The notes beneath the pieces are model-generated. The model ran no database searches, was not told where the DNA came from, and saw only the letters and a list, made by a program, of their open reading frames with translations. DNA of 64,000 bases from Streptomyces aculeolatus. Its GTDB lineage: Bacteria > Actinomycetota > Actinomycetes > Streptomycetales > Streptomycetaceae. Location of the stretch: assembly GCF_020400605.1 (NCBI RefSeq), contig NZ_JAINRD010000002.1, positions 62,001 to 126,000 of the forward strand, written 5' to 3'. Shown in pieces: positions 1-7,130 of this stretch. Each line of letters begins with the position of its first letter. Position 1 is the stretch's first letter. The translations under genes and the position numbers were made by a program.

Positions 1-764
1 GCGCGTACTTCGGCCCTCCAGCGCAGATCGGCACCGGCTTCCGCCGCCGCATCGGCCATGGCGCGGGGGAGAGCGTGCACGCCGCCCTTCGGGAACCAGA
101 CGCCGCCCACGGTGTCCATGTACGCGATCACCGCGTACGCCGCGAGTGCGCGGGCCGGGGCCACCCCGGCGTACAGCGCCTGGAAGGAGAAGATGCGGCG
201 CAGGCGCTCGTCGGAGAGGAAGCGGCCGATGCGGCCGTCCAGCCGTCCGAAGCCGCCCAACGCCGCCAGCCGGGCCAGATCCGGGTGCAGCAGTTGGAAG
301 GGCGAGTCGAAGTTGGCGTCGATGAAACGGCTCATCTGTGCCCGGTACAGGCGTTCCAGCCACTGCCGCAGGTCGCGGTAGCCGGCCGCCTGTGCCGGTC
401 CGGCGAAGCGGCGTACCTCCGCCTCCATCGCCTCGCCGTCGGTGTGCACGTCGAGCGAGGATCCGTCCGCGAAGCAGGCCCGGTAGGCCGGATGCAGAGC
501 CGTCAGCTCCACGCGGCGGTGGAGGCTGTCGCCGACGGCGGCGAAGGCCTCGTCGGCCAGGTGCGGCATGGTCAGCACCGTGGGGCCGGTGTCCATCTCG
601 TAGCCGCCCTTCAGCACACGGCCGGCCCGGCCGCCGGGACCGGCGTCCCGTTCGACGACGGTGACGCGGCGGCCCGCACCCAGCAGGTGCAGGGCGCAGG
701 CCAGTCCGGACAGCCCGGCACCCACCACGACGACATGGCCGGTCGGTCCCGGCACCCTTTTCAC
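1..764 (-). CDS. crtI: Phytoene desaturase (CrtI family), N-terminal part; 3' end off the window
   Basis: Read on the minus strand from a GTG at 764, the protein opens with a dinucleotide-binding motif of the form VVVGAGLSGLACALHLL followed by an acidic strand end (VVERD) and PGGRAGR. This is the FAD-binding start of carotenoid desaturases/isomerases. Further on are the family signatures DTGPTVLTMP and, near residue 230, GGVWFPKGGVHALPRAMA. CrtI introduces double bonds into phytoene at the membrane. Only about 254 residues of roughly 500 are present because the gene runs off the left edge. The GTG overlaps the stop of the GGPP synthase gene (GTGA), so the two are translationally coupled and the desaturase follows the enzyme that makes its precursor. 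A crtB phytoene synthase is expected just outside the window (inference). Confidence 0.9.
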   Translation of the reverse strand, partial: MKRVPGPTGHVVVVGAGLSGLACALHLLGAGRRVTVVERDAGPGGRAGRVLKGGYEMDTGPTVLTMPHLADEAFAAVGDSLHRRVELTALHPAYRACFADGSSLDVHTDGEAMEAEVRRFAGPAQAAGYRDLRQWLERLYRAQMSRFIDANFDSPFQLLHPDLARLAALGGFGRLDGRIGRFLSDERLRRIFSFQALYAGVAPARALAAYAVIAYMDTVGGVWFPKGGVHALPRAMADAAAEAGADLRWRAEVR

Positions 765-1903
765 GCGGCCTCCTCCCCTCCGCGCGGGCCCACGCCTGTC
801 GCGCGCTCGACCAGCGCGGCGAACTCGTGCCGAGGGGCAGGGGGTGCGCCGGAGCGGTCGAAGTACGCGAGGCTCAAGTCCGTCAGCTCTTCGATCTTCG
901 CCTCCACCAGATCTCGGGCGCCGGTCCGGCGCAGTGCGGACCGCACCTGCCGCACGGCCTTCCCGGACCCCGGGGCCGCGTCCTGGGCCAGCGCCGCGGC
1001 GGCCTGGTGATCACCGGTTGCGTCGGCGAGCCGGACGGCAACGGCGAGGAGGTAGGTGAGCTTGCGGGAGCGGAGGTCGTCGTCGGCCGGTTTGCCGGTC
1101 AGCGCGGGGTCACCGAAGGTGCCCAGGAGGTCGTCACGCAGTTGGAAGGCCAGCCCGGCGCACCGGCCTGCCGCCCGCATCGCGTCCAGCGCGGGCGCGT
1201 CTGCCCCGGCCAGGGACGCTCCCAGCGCGAGGGGCCGCGCGACGGTGTACAGGGCGCTCTTCAGGGTGGCGATGGTCAGCGCCTCACCGACACCGGACGC
1301 ACGAGTGGCCTGGGCGTGCAGGTCCCGGTACTGTCCGGCGACCATCTCGGTGCGCATCGCACGCCACTCCTCGTACAGGCGCGGGCCGTGCGGCGTGCCG
1401 AGTGCCGTCTCGGTCAGCACGTCGTCCGCCCAGGCGAGCGCCAGATCACCGGTGAGGACGGCGGCCGACGTGCCGAAGGACTCCGAGGAGCCGTGCATGC
1501 CCGCTGCCCGGTGTCGGCGGGCCATGCGGACGTGCAGGGCCGGTGCGCCCCGTCGCCGCACGGATCCGTCCATCACGTCGTCGTGCACGAGGGCGCATGC
1601 CTGGAGCAGTTCGAGGGCGGCTCCCGTCCGCAGGAGGGCGGTGGCGTCCCCCGAGCCGCCTGCGGCGCGCCAGCCGCAGTGGGCGAACGCGGTGCGCAGC
1701 CGTTTGCCGCCCTGCACGGCCAGTGCGGCGAGGCGGTCGGCCAGCTCCCGGGCGAAGAGGGGATCGACGGCACGGGAGTGCCGCAGCCGTTCGCCGAGTA
1801 CCTGCTTGAGGACGGTGCCGACGGCGCTCGCCGCGTCGGTCGCGGTGAGAGGGGCGTCGACGCGTTCGGCCGGTGGGGCTGCCGTCTGCGGCAGTCCAGT
1901 CAT
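761..1903 (-). CDS. crtE: Geranylgeranyl diphosphate synthase (polyprenyl synthetase)
   Basis: 380 residues, the usual length for actinobacterial GGPP synthases. The first aspartate-rich motif is LVHDDVMD near residues 107-114, preceded by the GGKRLR substrate-binding block. The second Asp-rich motif is FQLRDDLLGTFGD near residues 250-262. These bind Mg-diphosphate and condense IPP with allylic diphosphates to C20. The ATG at 1903 is preceded by AGAAGGG. It lies first in the crtE-crtI pair with a 4-nt overlap. The C20 product would feed phytoene for carotenoids. The terpene synthase at 4544-5515 may use a shorter precursor instead. The 134 nt upstream separate it from the photolyase gene on the same strand, so co-transcription is possible but an internal promoter cannot be excluded. 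Confidence 0.93.
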   Translation of the reverse strand: MTGLPQTAAPPAERVDAPLTATDAASAVGTVLKQVLGERLRHSRAVDPLFARELADRLAALAVQGGKRLRTAFAHCGWRAAGGSGDATALLRTGAALELLQACALVHDDVMDGSVRRRGAPALHVRMARRHRAAGMHGSSESFGTSAAVLTGDLALAWADDVLTETALGTPHGPRLYEEWRAMRTEMVAGQYRDLHAQATRASGVGEALTIATLKSALYTVARPLALGASLAGADAPALDAMRAAGRCAGLAFQLRDDLLGTFGDPALTGKPADDDLRSRKLTYLLAVAVRLADATGDHQAAAALAQDAAPGSGKAVRQVRSALRRTGARDLVEAKIEELTDLSLAYFDRSGAPPAPRHEFAALVERATGVGPRGGEEAA

Positions 1904-2037
1904 GCAGAGCCCTTCTCACTCTTGGTTGTCCGGACCCCACTGCTTGCGCCGGGTGCCCTGTGGTGGATGCAGTGATTCCTGCCCGGTCCGGAGCTGAAGG
2001 CAGCGGAACTCACCTCAGTGGCGCAACGTCACGGGGG

Positions 2038-3534
2038 TCATGGCGGTATGTCGCCCCGCGCGTGTTCCTGTTCGCGTACGTCCGTGAGGTCGGCGAGCCG
2101 GTCCAACTGCCGCAGCGGCCGGGCGACGCGCTGGTTGCCGGCCAGCAGGGCCCGGTGGCGGTCGAGGAAAGCCCAGTAGCCGGCGGTGTACGGGCACGCG
2201 TGGTCGCCGGTGCGGTCGCCGGGCCGGTAGACGCAGGGGCCGCACAGGTCGCTCATGCGGTTCACGTAGGCGCCGCCCGACGTGTAGGGCTTCGTCGTCA
2301 TCCGGCCGCCGTCGGCGTACTGGGACATGCCGACGACATTGGGCAGCATCACCCAGTCGTAGCCGTCCACGAAGCAGCGGTGGAACCAGTCCGTGACGGC
2401 GGCGGGGTCCCAGCCGCGCTGGAGTGCGTGGCTGCCGAGGATCATCAGCCTGGGGATGTGGTGCGTCCAGCCGGTGTCACGCACCTGGGCCAGGACGGTG
2501 CGCAGGCAGTGCGCCCGGACGGCATCCGCGTCCAGGTCGTTCCACCAGTCGGGCGGCGGGGCGGTGTGCCGCAGCTCGTTGGAGCGCCGGTAGTCCTCGC
2601 CGAAGTACCAGTACACCTGCCAGACGTACTCGCGCCAGCCGGCGATCTGGCGCACGAAGCCCTCCACGCTGTTCAGCGGCGCCCGGCCCGCGCGCCACGC
2701 CTTCACGGCCTGCTCGACGCACTCGGCCGGGTCGAGCAGGCCGAGGTTGAGGGAGGAGGAGAGCAGGCTGTGGCTCATGACCGGGTCGGCGGCGAGCATG
2801 GCGTCCTCGTACGGCCCGAACGTGGCGAGCCGCTGCTCGACGAAGCGCCGCAGTGCGCGCCGTGCCTCCGCCCGGGTGGCGGGGAACAGGCGCGGCCCGT
2901 CCCGTCCGACGAAGGAGACGTCGCCGTCGCGTTCCCAGCGGTCGAGGTCGTGGCGGACTTCGTCGTCGATGTCGTCCTCACGGGGGCGGTAGGGGCGGGC
3001 GACCTGGAGGTCGGCGGTCTCGCGGGGCGGGGGCTCCCGGTTGTCGTGGTCGAGGTTCCACCGGCCCGCCGCGGGCTGATCGCCGTCCATGAGCAGGTCG
3101 TGTTCGCGACGGACCCAGTGGTAGAAGTGCTCCTGCCGCAGGCGCCTGCCGCCGCGACCGTCCGCCCAGGCGGCGAAGTCGGCCATCGGCACCAGGAAGC
3201 CACGGGCGGGGCCCACCGTCACCCGGGGCAGGTCGCGCACCAGGCGGAGGGCCGCGTACGAGGTGGGGTGGTGGACGCCGACCGGGCGGCCGCGAGCGGC
3301 CCGGTCCAGGCCCTGGCGGTAGGTGTCGGCACGTACATACGCGACGCGGTCGCCGAGTTCGGCCGCGCGGTGGCGCATCGCGGACAGCACGAGGTGTGCC
3401 TTGGCCCGGTGGAAGCGGCGCCGCCGGAACACGGAACGCGCCTCGATCATGAGGACGGGGGTGTCGCGAGCGGGTCCCTCCTCGCCCGGGGTGAGGAAGT
3501 GGGGGCCGAGTTGGTCGCCGAAGAGCCAGTGCAT
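2038..3534 (-). CDS. Fe-S cluster photolyase/cryptochrome (PhrB-like, possible (6-4) photolyase)
   Basis: 498 residues beginning MHWLFGDQLGPHFL. The ATG at 3534 has GAGGAGG seven nt upstream, so longer in-frame starts were rejected. This is the 'deoxyribodipyrimidine photolyase-related protein' family: an N-terminal alpha/beta domain followed by a helical FAD-binding domain with the block DWFHRCFVDGYDWVMLPNVVG. Four cysteines at roughly 343, 430, 433 and 446 (AHCLRT, DLCGPC, HACPY) have spacing about 87-3-13, matching the [4Fe-4S] ligands of Agrobacterium PhrB. A light-driven DNA repair or blue-light-sensing enzyme is inferred. It sits directly upstream of crtE-crtI on the same strand, which fits a light-response cluster as known for Streptomyces carotenoid genes. 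Which lesion is repaired cannot be read from sequence. Confidence 0.88.
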   Translation of the reverse strand: MHWLFGDQLGPHFLTPGEEGPARDTPVLMIEARSVFRRRRFHRAKAHLVLSAMRHRAAELGDRVAYVRADTYRQGLDRAARGRPVGVHHPTSYAALRLVRDLPRVTVGPARGFLVPMADFAAWADGRGGRRLRQEHFYHWVRREHDLLMDGDQPAAGRWNLDHDNREPPPRETADLQVARPYRPREDDIDDEVRHDLDRWERDGDVSFVGRDGPRLFPATRAEARRALRRFVEQRLATFGPYEDAMLAADPVMSHSLLSSSLNLGLLDPAECVEQAVKAWRAGRAPLNSVEGFVRQIAGWREYVWQVYWYFGEDYRRSNELRHTAPPPDWWNDLDADAVRAHCLRTVLAQVRDTGWTHHIPRLMILGSHALQRGWDPAAVTDWFHRCFVDGYDWVMLPNVVGMSQYADGGRMTTKPYTSGGAYVNRMSDLCGPCVYRPGDRTGDHACPYTAGYWAFLDRHRALLAGNQRVARPLRQLDRLADLTDVREQEHARGDIPP

Positions 3535-3547
3535 GACGGGTGCCTCC

Positions 3548-3703
3548 TCAGTCGCGGCCGCGGGCGTGCCCGGAGCGGGCGACCCTGTCGGCGAGGTCGG
3601 TGAGCGGTCCCGGGTGGTCGAGTCCCTCCGGCCCGCTGCCCGTGGCGCCACGGTCCTTCTTGTCCGGCTCGCTCCACGACACTCCGCCCTGTCGACCGAT
3701 CAT
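3548..3703 (-). CDS. Candidate small basic protein upstream of the photolyase (uncertain)
   Basis: A 51-residue frame starting MIGRQGGVSWSEPDKKD, ending 13 nt before the photolyase start on the same strand. Upstream of the ATG is a weak GGGG sequence. A longer frame reaches 3829. The composition (Lys/Asp/Glu-containing rather than only Arg/Pro/Ala) is more protein-like than a random GC-rich frame, but no family was recognised. It could equally be leader sequence of the photolyase mRNA. Confidence 0.25.
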   Translation of the reverse strand: MIGRQGGVSWSEPDKKDRGATGSGPEGLDHPGPLTDLADRVARSGHARGRD

Positions 3704-4052
3704 GCGCCCCGCAGCGTGCCGGCGCCTGTTGTGGAGAGGCGGCCCGGGACCCGTACCCCGCCACTGGTCCACTCCCTGCCGGCGGACAGCCCTCAGGTCT
3801 CCTGCCTTCTGTACCGGTCTGTGGTTCACCCGGTGGGGCTGTCACCTGCGCGTCGTACGGGAGGTGTGCCGTCCCGAGGACGGCGGTGCCGGATTCCCTG
3901 CGGACAGGGCCGCGGGTGGGCGGGGTTCCCCGCTCTGAACGCCCGCGGCGCCGGCGACCGTCACCGGAGCCGCCGGCACCGAGGCCTCCCGTTCGGCCCC
4001 GGTCGGCGATGGCGTAGCGCGGGGACGAGCCGGCCGGTGACGGGCGGTCCGC
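3704..4052. other. Non-coding stretch between photolyase leader and the ArsR/VOC remnant
   Basis: About 350 bases with no convincing gene on either strand. Frames that cross it are Arg/Pro-rich shadows. It contains a few short GC hairpins, such as CCGTCC-cga-GGACGG near 3870, but no clear terminator with a U-tract and no recognisable promoter. It may be spacer left by the deletion events seen in the neighbouring remnant. Confidence 0.4.
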
Positions 4053-4499
4053 CTACTTCTGCTGGTGGATCTGGATCAGGTTGCCGCAGGTGTCGTCCAG
4101 CACGGCCGTGGTCACCGGCCGGCTCCGTGAGCTCGGTGGGCTCCTGGCTGAACTGCACACCGAGCTCACGGAGCCGGCCGAACTCCGCGTGCGCGTCGTC
4201 CACCGCGAACGACGTGGCGGGAATACCGTCCTGGGCGAGCGCGTCCTTGTAGGGCCGTACGGCGGGGTGGGTGTCCGGTTCAAGGACTGGCGCCTGGTGC
4301 GGATCAGTCCGGCCGACTCCAGTACGGCAAGGTGCTGGCTGACGGCCTGCCGGGACGAGGCAAGCCCGTGCTTGGTGGCCAGCTGCGCACAGATCTCGAA
4401 GAGCGTCTGCCCGTCCCGCTCGGTCAGCTCGTCCAGGATCGTCCTGCGGGTGGGATCTGCCAGCGCCCTGAAGACATCGTCCGCCATGCCGATAGGCAA
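4053..4499 (-). pseudogene. Decayed locus: ArsR regulator N-terminus fused to the C-terminal half of a VOC (glyoxalase) gene
   Basis: The frame is open for 148 codons but is a patchwork. Residues 1-72 are a normal ArsR winged helix (FRALADPTRRTILDEL, then a recognition helix with SRQAVSQHLAVLESAGLIRTRR). The homology then stops. In another frame the DNA encodes the second half of a VOC protein (VLEPDTHPAVRPYKDALAQD, SFAVDDAHAEFGRLRELGVQF), and at a perfect inverted repeat the coding frame switches again to give the VOC C-terminus TTAVLDDTCGNLIQIHQQK. ArsR-VOC gene pairs are common in Streptomyces. Here a deletion appears to have removed the ArsR C-terminus, the intergenic gap and the VOC N-terminus. 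The regulator may still fold, but the VOC part cannot be made. Confidence 0.75.
4116..4180. repeat. Perfect 23-bp inverted repeat (19-nt spacer) inside the VOC remnant
   Basis: Left arm 4116-4138 (ending ...CCGTGAGCTCGGTG) and right arm 4158-4180 are exact reverse complements. On the coding strand the first arm encodes the conserved GRLRELGV segment and the second replaces what is normally TEMGPVT. The reading frame breaks exactly at the second arm, so this looks like an acquired inverted copy rather than a functional hairpin. Confidence 0.85.
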
Positions 4500-4543
4500 G
4501 TGCAGACTTGCCTGTCAACCCGGGCGCACCGTCGCGGTGCCGC

Positions 4544-5515
4544 TCAGATCGCCTCCTCCAGGGGGCGCAGGGCGATGCCGGGGGCCTCCTCGGGGGTGGC
4601 GAGATGGGGCTCGTTGCGGCTGGCCCAGGCTTCGTAGCCGTCACTGTGATTGAGGCAGTTGTTCGCCGCCACCCGTGCGACTGACCGTTCCTGCGGCGAC
4701 AGCTCCATCAGTTCGCTCTCGCGTTCGACGGCTGCCGGCATGCGGTGGAGCCGGTCGCTGTAGTCGAAGAGGAGGCTCTGGAAGTACGCGAACGCTTCCT
4801 CCTGGCCGACGTCCTGATGGCGCATGTGCTGGGCGACCGGATTGCGATGGTCGCCGACCTTGTGGTCGCGGAGCGCCGAATACAGGTCATTGGTCAGGAT
4901 GACGCAGTAGTAGGTCAGGCGCCGCATGGTCACCAGGGAGGGCATCCTGTAGAGGTGGGCCGGAATGTGGCGGGTGTTGGCGAGCTCTCCCTGTGAGATC
5001 GCCACATGCAGACCCCCGTTGTCGATGCGCAGACTCAGGTAATCCTCCAGATTCCAGGGATAGGCGGGCTTGCTCATCGCGTGGTAGGTGCTCTGCGTGG
5101 CGAAGTAGTGCCGCCAGTGACCTGCGGTGCGCGCAAGGAACTCGGGCGGGCACACCTGTTCGTGTTCCTGCCACAGGCTGTGGAACATCCACAGGACGGC
5201 GGCGTCAGCCGCGGGCTTCTCCCCGTCGAGGACGCGGATCATCTGATTGGCAACCCTGCGGCTGGTGTGCAGATCGTTGTGGAGCGAGTCGTTGAAATCG
5301 TCGTAGAAACGGTAGAAGGCATAGATCTTCGCAAGGATCGTCTGCCGCTCCGAGACGATGTCGGGGTGGACCCAGGGGAAGAAGGTCATGTATCGCAGGA
5401 CGCGAGGGTTGTCGGCGCCGAACCGGCGGATCCAGTTCGTAGCCGAAGCGATTGCGCGGGGATCCAGCACGCCAGGGACGAACCGCTGTGCGTGCGAGGT
5501 CAGAAGAGGGTGCAT
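4544..5515 (-). CDS. Class I terpene synthase
   Basis: 323 residues, the typical size of bacterial mono/sesquiterpene cyclases. The metal-binding aspartate motif is FYDDFNDS (DDxxD) near residues 70-76. The NSE-type motif reads NDLYSALRD near 207-215, with Asp in place of the final Glu. A GGAGG box lies eight nt before the ATG at 5515. It would cyclise a prenyl diphosphate (probably FPP or GPP) in the cytoplasm. It follows a P450 gene by 54 nt on the same strand, a gene pair that usually makes an oxidised terpenoid. The DDFND/NDLYSALRD pair differs from epi-isozizaene synthase (DDRHD), geosmin and 2-MIB synthases, so none of those products is claimed. The product is unknown. Confidence 0.85.
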   Translation of the reverse strand: MHPLLTSHAQRFVPGVLDPRAIASATNWIRRFGADNPRVLRYMTFFPWVHPDIVSERQTILAKIYAFYRFYDDFNDSLHNDLHTSRRVANQMIRVLDGEKPAADAAVLWMFHSLWQEHEQVCPPEFLARTAGHWRHYFATQSTYHAMSKPAYPWNLEDYLSLRIDNGGLHVAISQGELANTRHIPAHLYRMPSLVTMRRLTYYCVILTNDLYSALRDHKVGDHRNPVAQHMRHQDVGQEEAFAYFQSLLFDYSDRLHRMPAAVERESELMELSPQERSVARVAANNCLNHSDGYEAWASRNEPHLATPEEAPGIALRPLEEAI

Positions 5516-5569
5516 CGGGAGTCCTCCAGGATATTGGGCGTCGGCGGTGCCGAACCCTCCCCATGGCGC

Positions 5570-6910
5570 TCAGCGTGGTGCGACTGTGCAGTGCAATTCC
5601 GGAATCCGGGCGATCAGGCCGTAACGGAAACGCGCAGGTGCAGGGGGATTCTGTACCAGCTTCCAGCGGCGGCAGGCGGCCAGCAGAAAGGTGAAGATCT
5701 CCATTTCCGCGAACTGCGCGCCCATGCACACGTGCGGACCCAGTCCGAAAGGAATATAGGAACCCTTCGGCAGCCCTTTCGTGCTCCCGTCCCGCCAACG
5801 GTCCGGATCGAATGCATGAGGACGGGGGAACACGTCCGGCCGTCGGTGCAGCGCCATGGGGGCGATGATCAGTTCGGTCCCGGCGGGAACCACGACGCGC
5901 CCCAGTCGCACATCCCGCAGAGCGCGGCGAGGCAGCAGCCAGGTGGGGTTGTACAGCCGCAGCACTTCCCTGACGAACGACCGTGTGAAAGGTGCCTGCT
6001 CCAGCGTTTCCAGACGCACGGGTCCCTCGCCGACGGCGTCCACCTCATGATGTATGCGCTCCCGCATGTGCGCATGTCGGTCCATGAGCCAGAAGATGCT
6101 GGTCAACGCCGATGACGTGGTCTCGTGCCCGGCGATCATGAGTGACATCACCTCGTCCCGCATCAACTTCCGCGGAACCTTCTCGCCGGTCTCCGGAATC
6201 CGGTAGTCGAGCATGTGACTCAGAAGATCGAACCGGTCGCCCGGTCCGGGGGGATTCTCACAGTAGGAGGCAACGAGCTCCTCGATCGTACCCTTGAGCT
6301 GCTCGACAGCCAGACGCGCTCTCTTGTTCGCGGGAAGCGGTAACCGGAAGAGGAGTTCGGGAAGCACCAGGTACCGGATCAGCCCGTACAGAACCTCGGG
6401 TACGGCCTTTCGTACCCGGTCGGCCAGATCGGGGTGTGACTGAGCCGGCAGTAACGTGCCCACGATGACCCGGATCGTGTAGTCGACCATCGCCCGGTCC
6501 ACGCGGACTGTCTGCCCCCGGGGCCAGGCGTCGACGCAACGGAGCGCGAGATCATGCATGACCTCCCCGTACCGCTCCAGCCTGCTGGGCTGCAACGAGG
6601 GGCGCAGCATGCGGCGCTGCATTCGATGGTCATCGCCCGAAGTCAGTCCGACTCCCTCACCGGCGAGCGGCTTCATCTTCTCGAACAGGGCGCCCTTCTC
6701 GAACTCATCGTTCTGCACGTGCAGCACTTCGTGCACCAGCGCCGGGTCACTCACATAAAGAAACAGCCGGCTACCGAAATACATGCGCACCATGGGTCCG
6801 ACCGGTGCGAGTGACTCCATGAAACGGACCGGTTCCCGGAGAAACGCCGGCGCGTGCCCGACCACCGGAAACCGGCCTGGGGCAAGGGGAATGCGCACAG
6901 CGAACACCAT
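5570..6910 (-). CDS. Cytochrome P450, likely terpenoid oxidase
   Basis: A soluble bacterial P450 of about 446 residues starting MVFAVRIPLAPGRFPVVGH. A GTG 42 nt upstream is an alternative start; neither has a strong ribosome site. I-helix oxygen-activation motif is AGHETTS near residue 257, the K-helix is EVLR near 313, and the heme loop is PFGLGPHVCMG with the proximal Cys near 393. His replaces the commoner Arg in FGxGxRxC, as in many actinobacterial P450s. It lies immediately upstream of the terpene synthase and probably hydroxylates or oxidises that product, resembling the layout of albaflavenone genes (CYP170A1 with epi-isozizaene synthase). No ferredoxin gene is adjacent, so electrons must come from elsewhere. 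Confidence 0.9.
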   Translation of the reverse strand: MVFAVRIPLAPGRFPVVGHAPAFLREPVRFMESLAPVGPMVRMYFGSRLFLYVSDPALVHEVLHVQNDEFEKGALFEKMKPLAGEGVGLTSGDDHRMQRRMLRPSLQPSRLERYGEVMHDLALRCVDAWPRGQTVRVDRAMVDYTIRVIVGTLLPAQSHPDLADRVRKAVPEVLYGLIRYLVLPELLFRLPLPANKRARLAVEQLKGTIEELVASYCENPPGPGDRFDLLSHMLDYRIPETGEKVPRKLMRDEVMSLMIAGHETTSSALTSIFWLMDRHAHMRERIHHEVDAVGEGPVRLETLEQAPFTRSFVREVLRLYNPTWLLPRRALRDVRLGRVVVPAGTELIIAPMALHRRPDVFPRPHAFDPDRWRDGSTKGLPKGSYIPFGLGPHVCMGAQFAEMEIFTFLLAACRRWKLVQNPPAPARFRYGLIARIPELHCTVAPR

Positions 6911-7130
6911 CCCGAGTCGCGCTGACGAGGACCATGTCGAACTGGGCCGCACCGGTCCTTGCGGGCCGCATGCTCGCAGGTAACGCTACCGTCGCCGAGA
7001 GACCCTGTGTAGTGTGCATCCGGACGTTGCCCGGGGGCTGGGGATGACGTTCTCCGAACCAACACGCCGCTTGTCGATCTTTTTGAAACGTGCACGGCAG
7101 ACCCGGACCGGCGCCCGGCCGGGAAACCGC

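Noticed and set aside
4544-5515. Terpene synthase as epi-isozizaene synthase (albaflavenone pathway) because of the adjacent P450.
   Set aside because: The aspartate-rich motif (DDFND) and NSE motif (NDLYSALRD) differ from the DDRHD-type motifs of that enzyme, so only the layout is similar.
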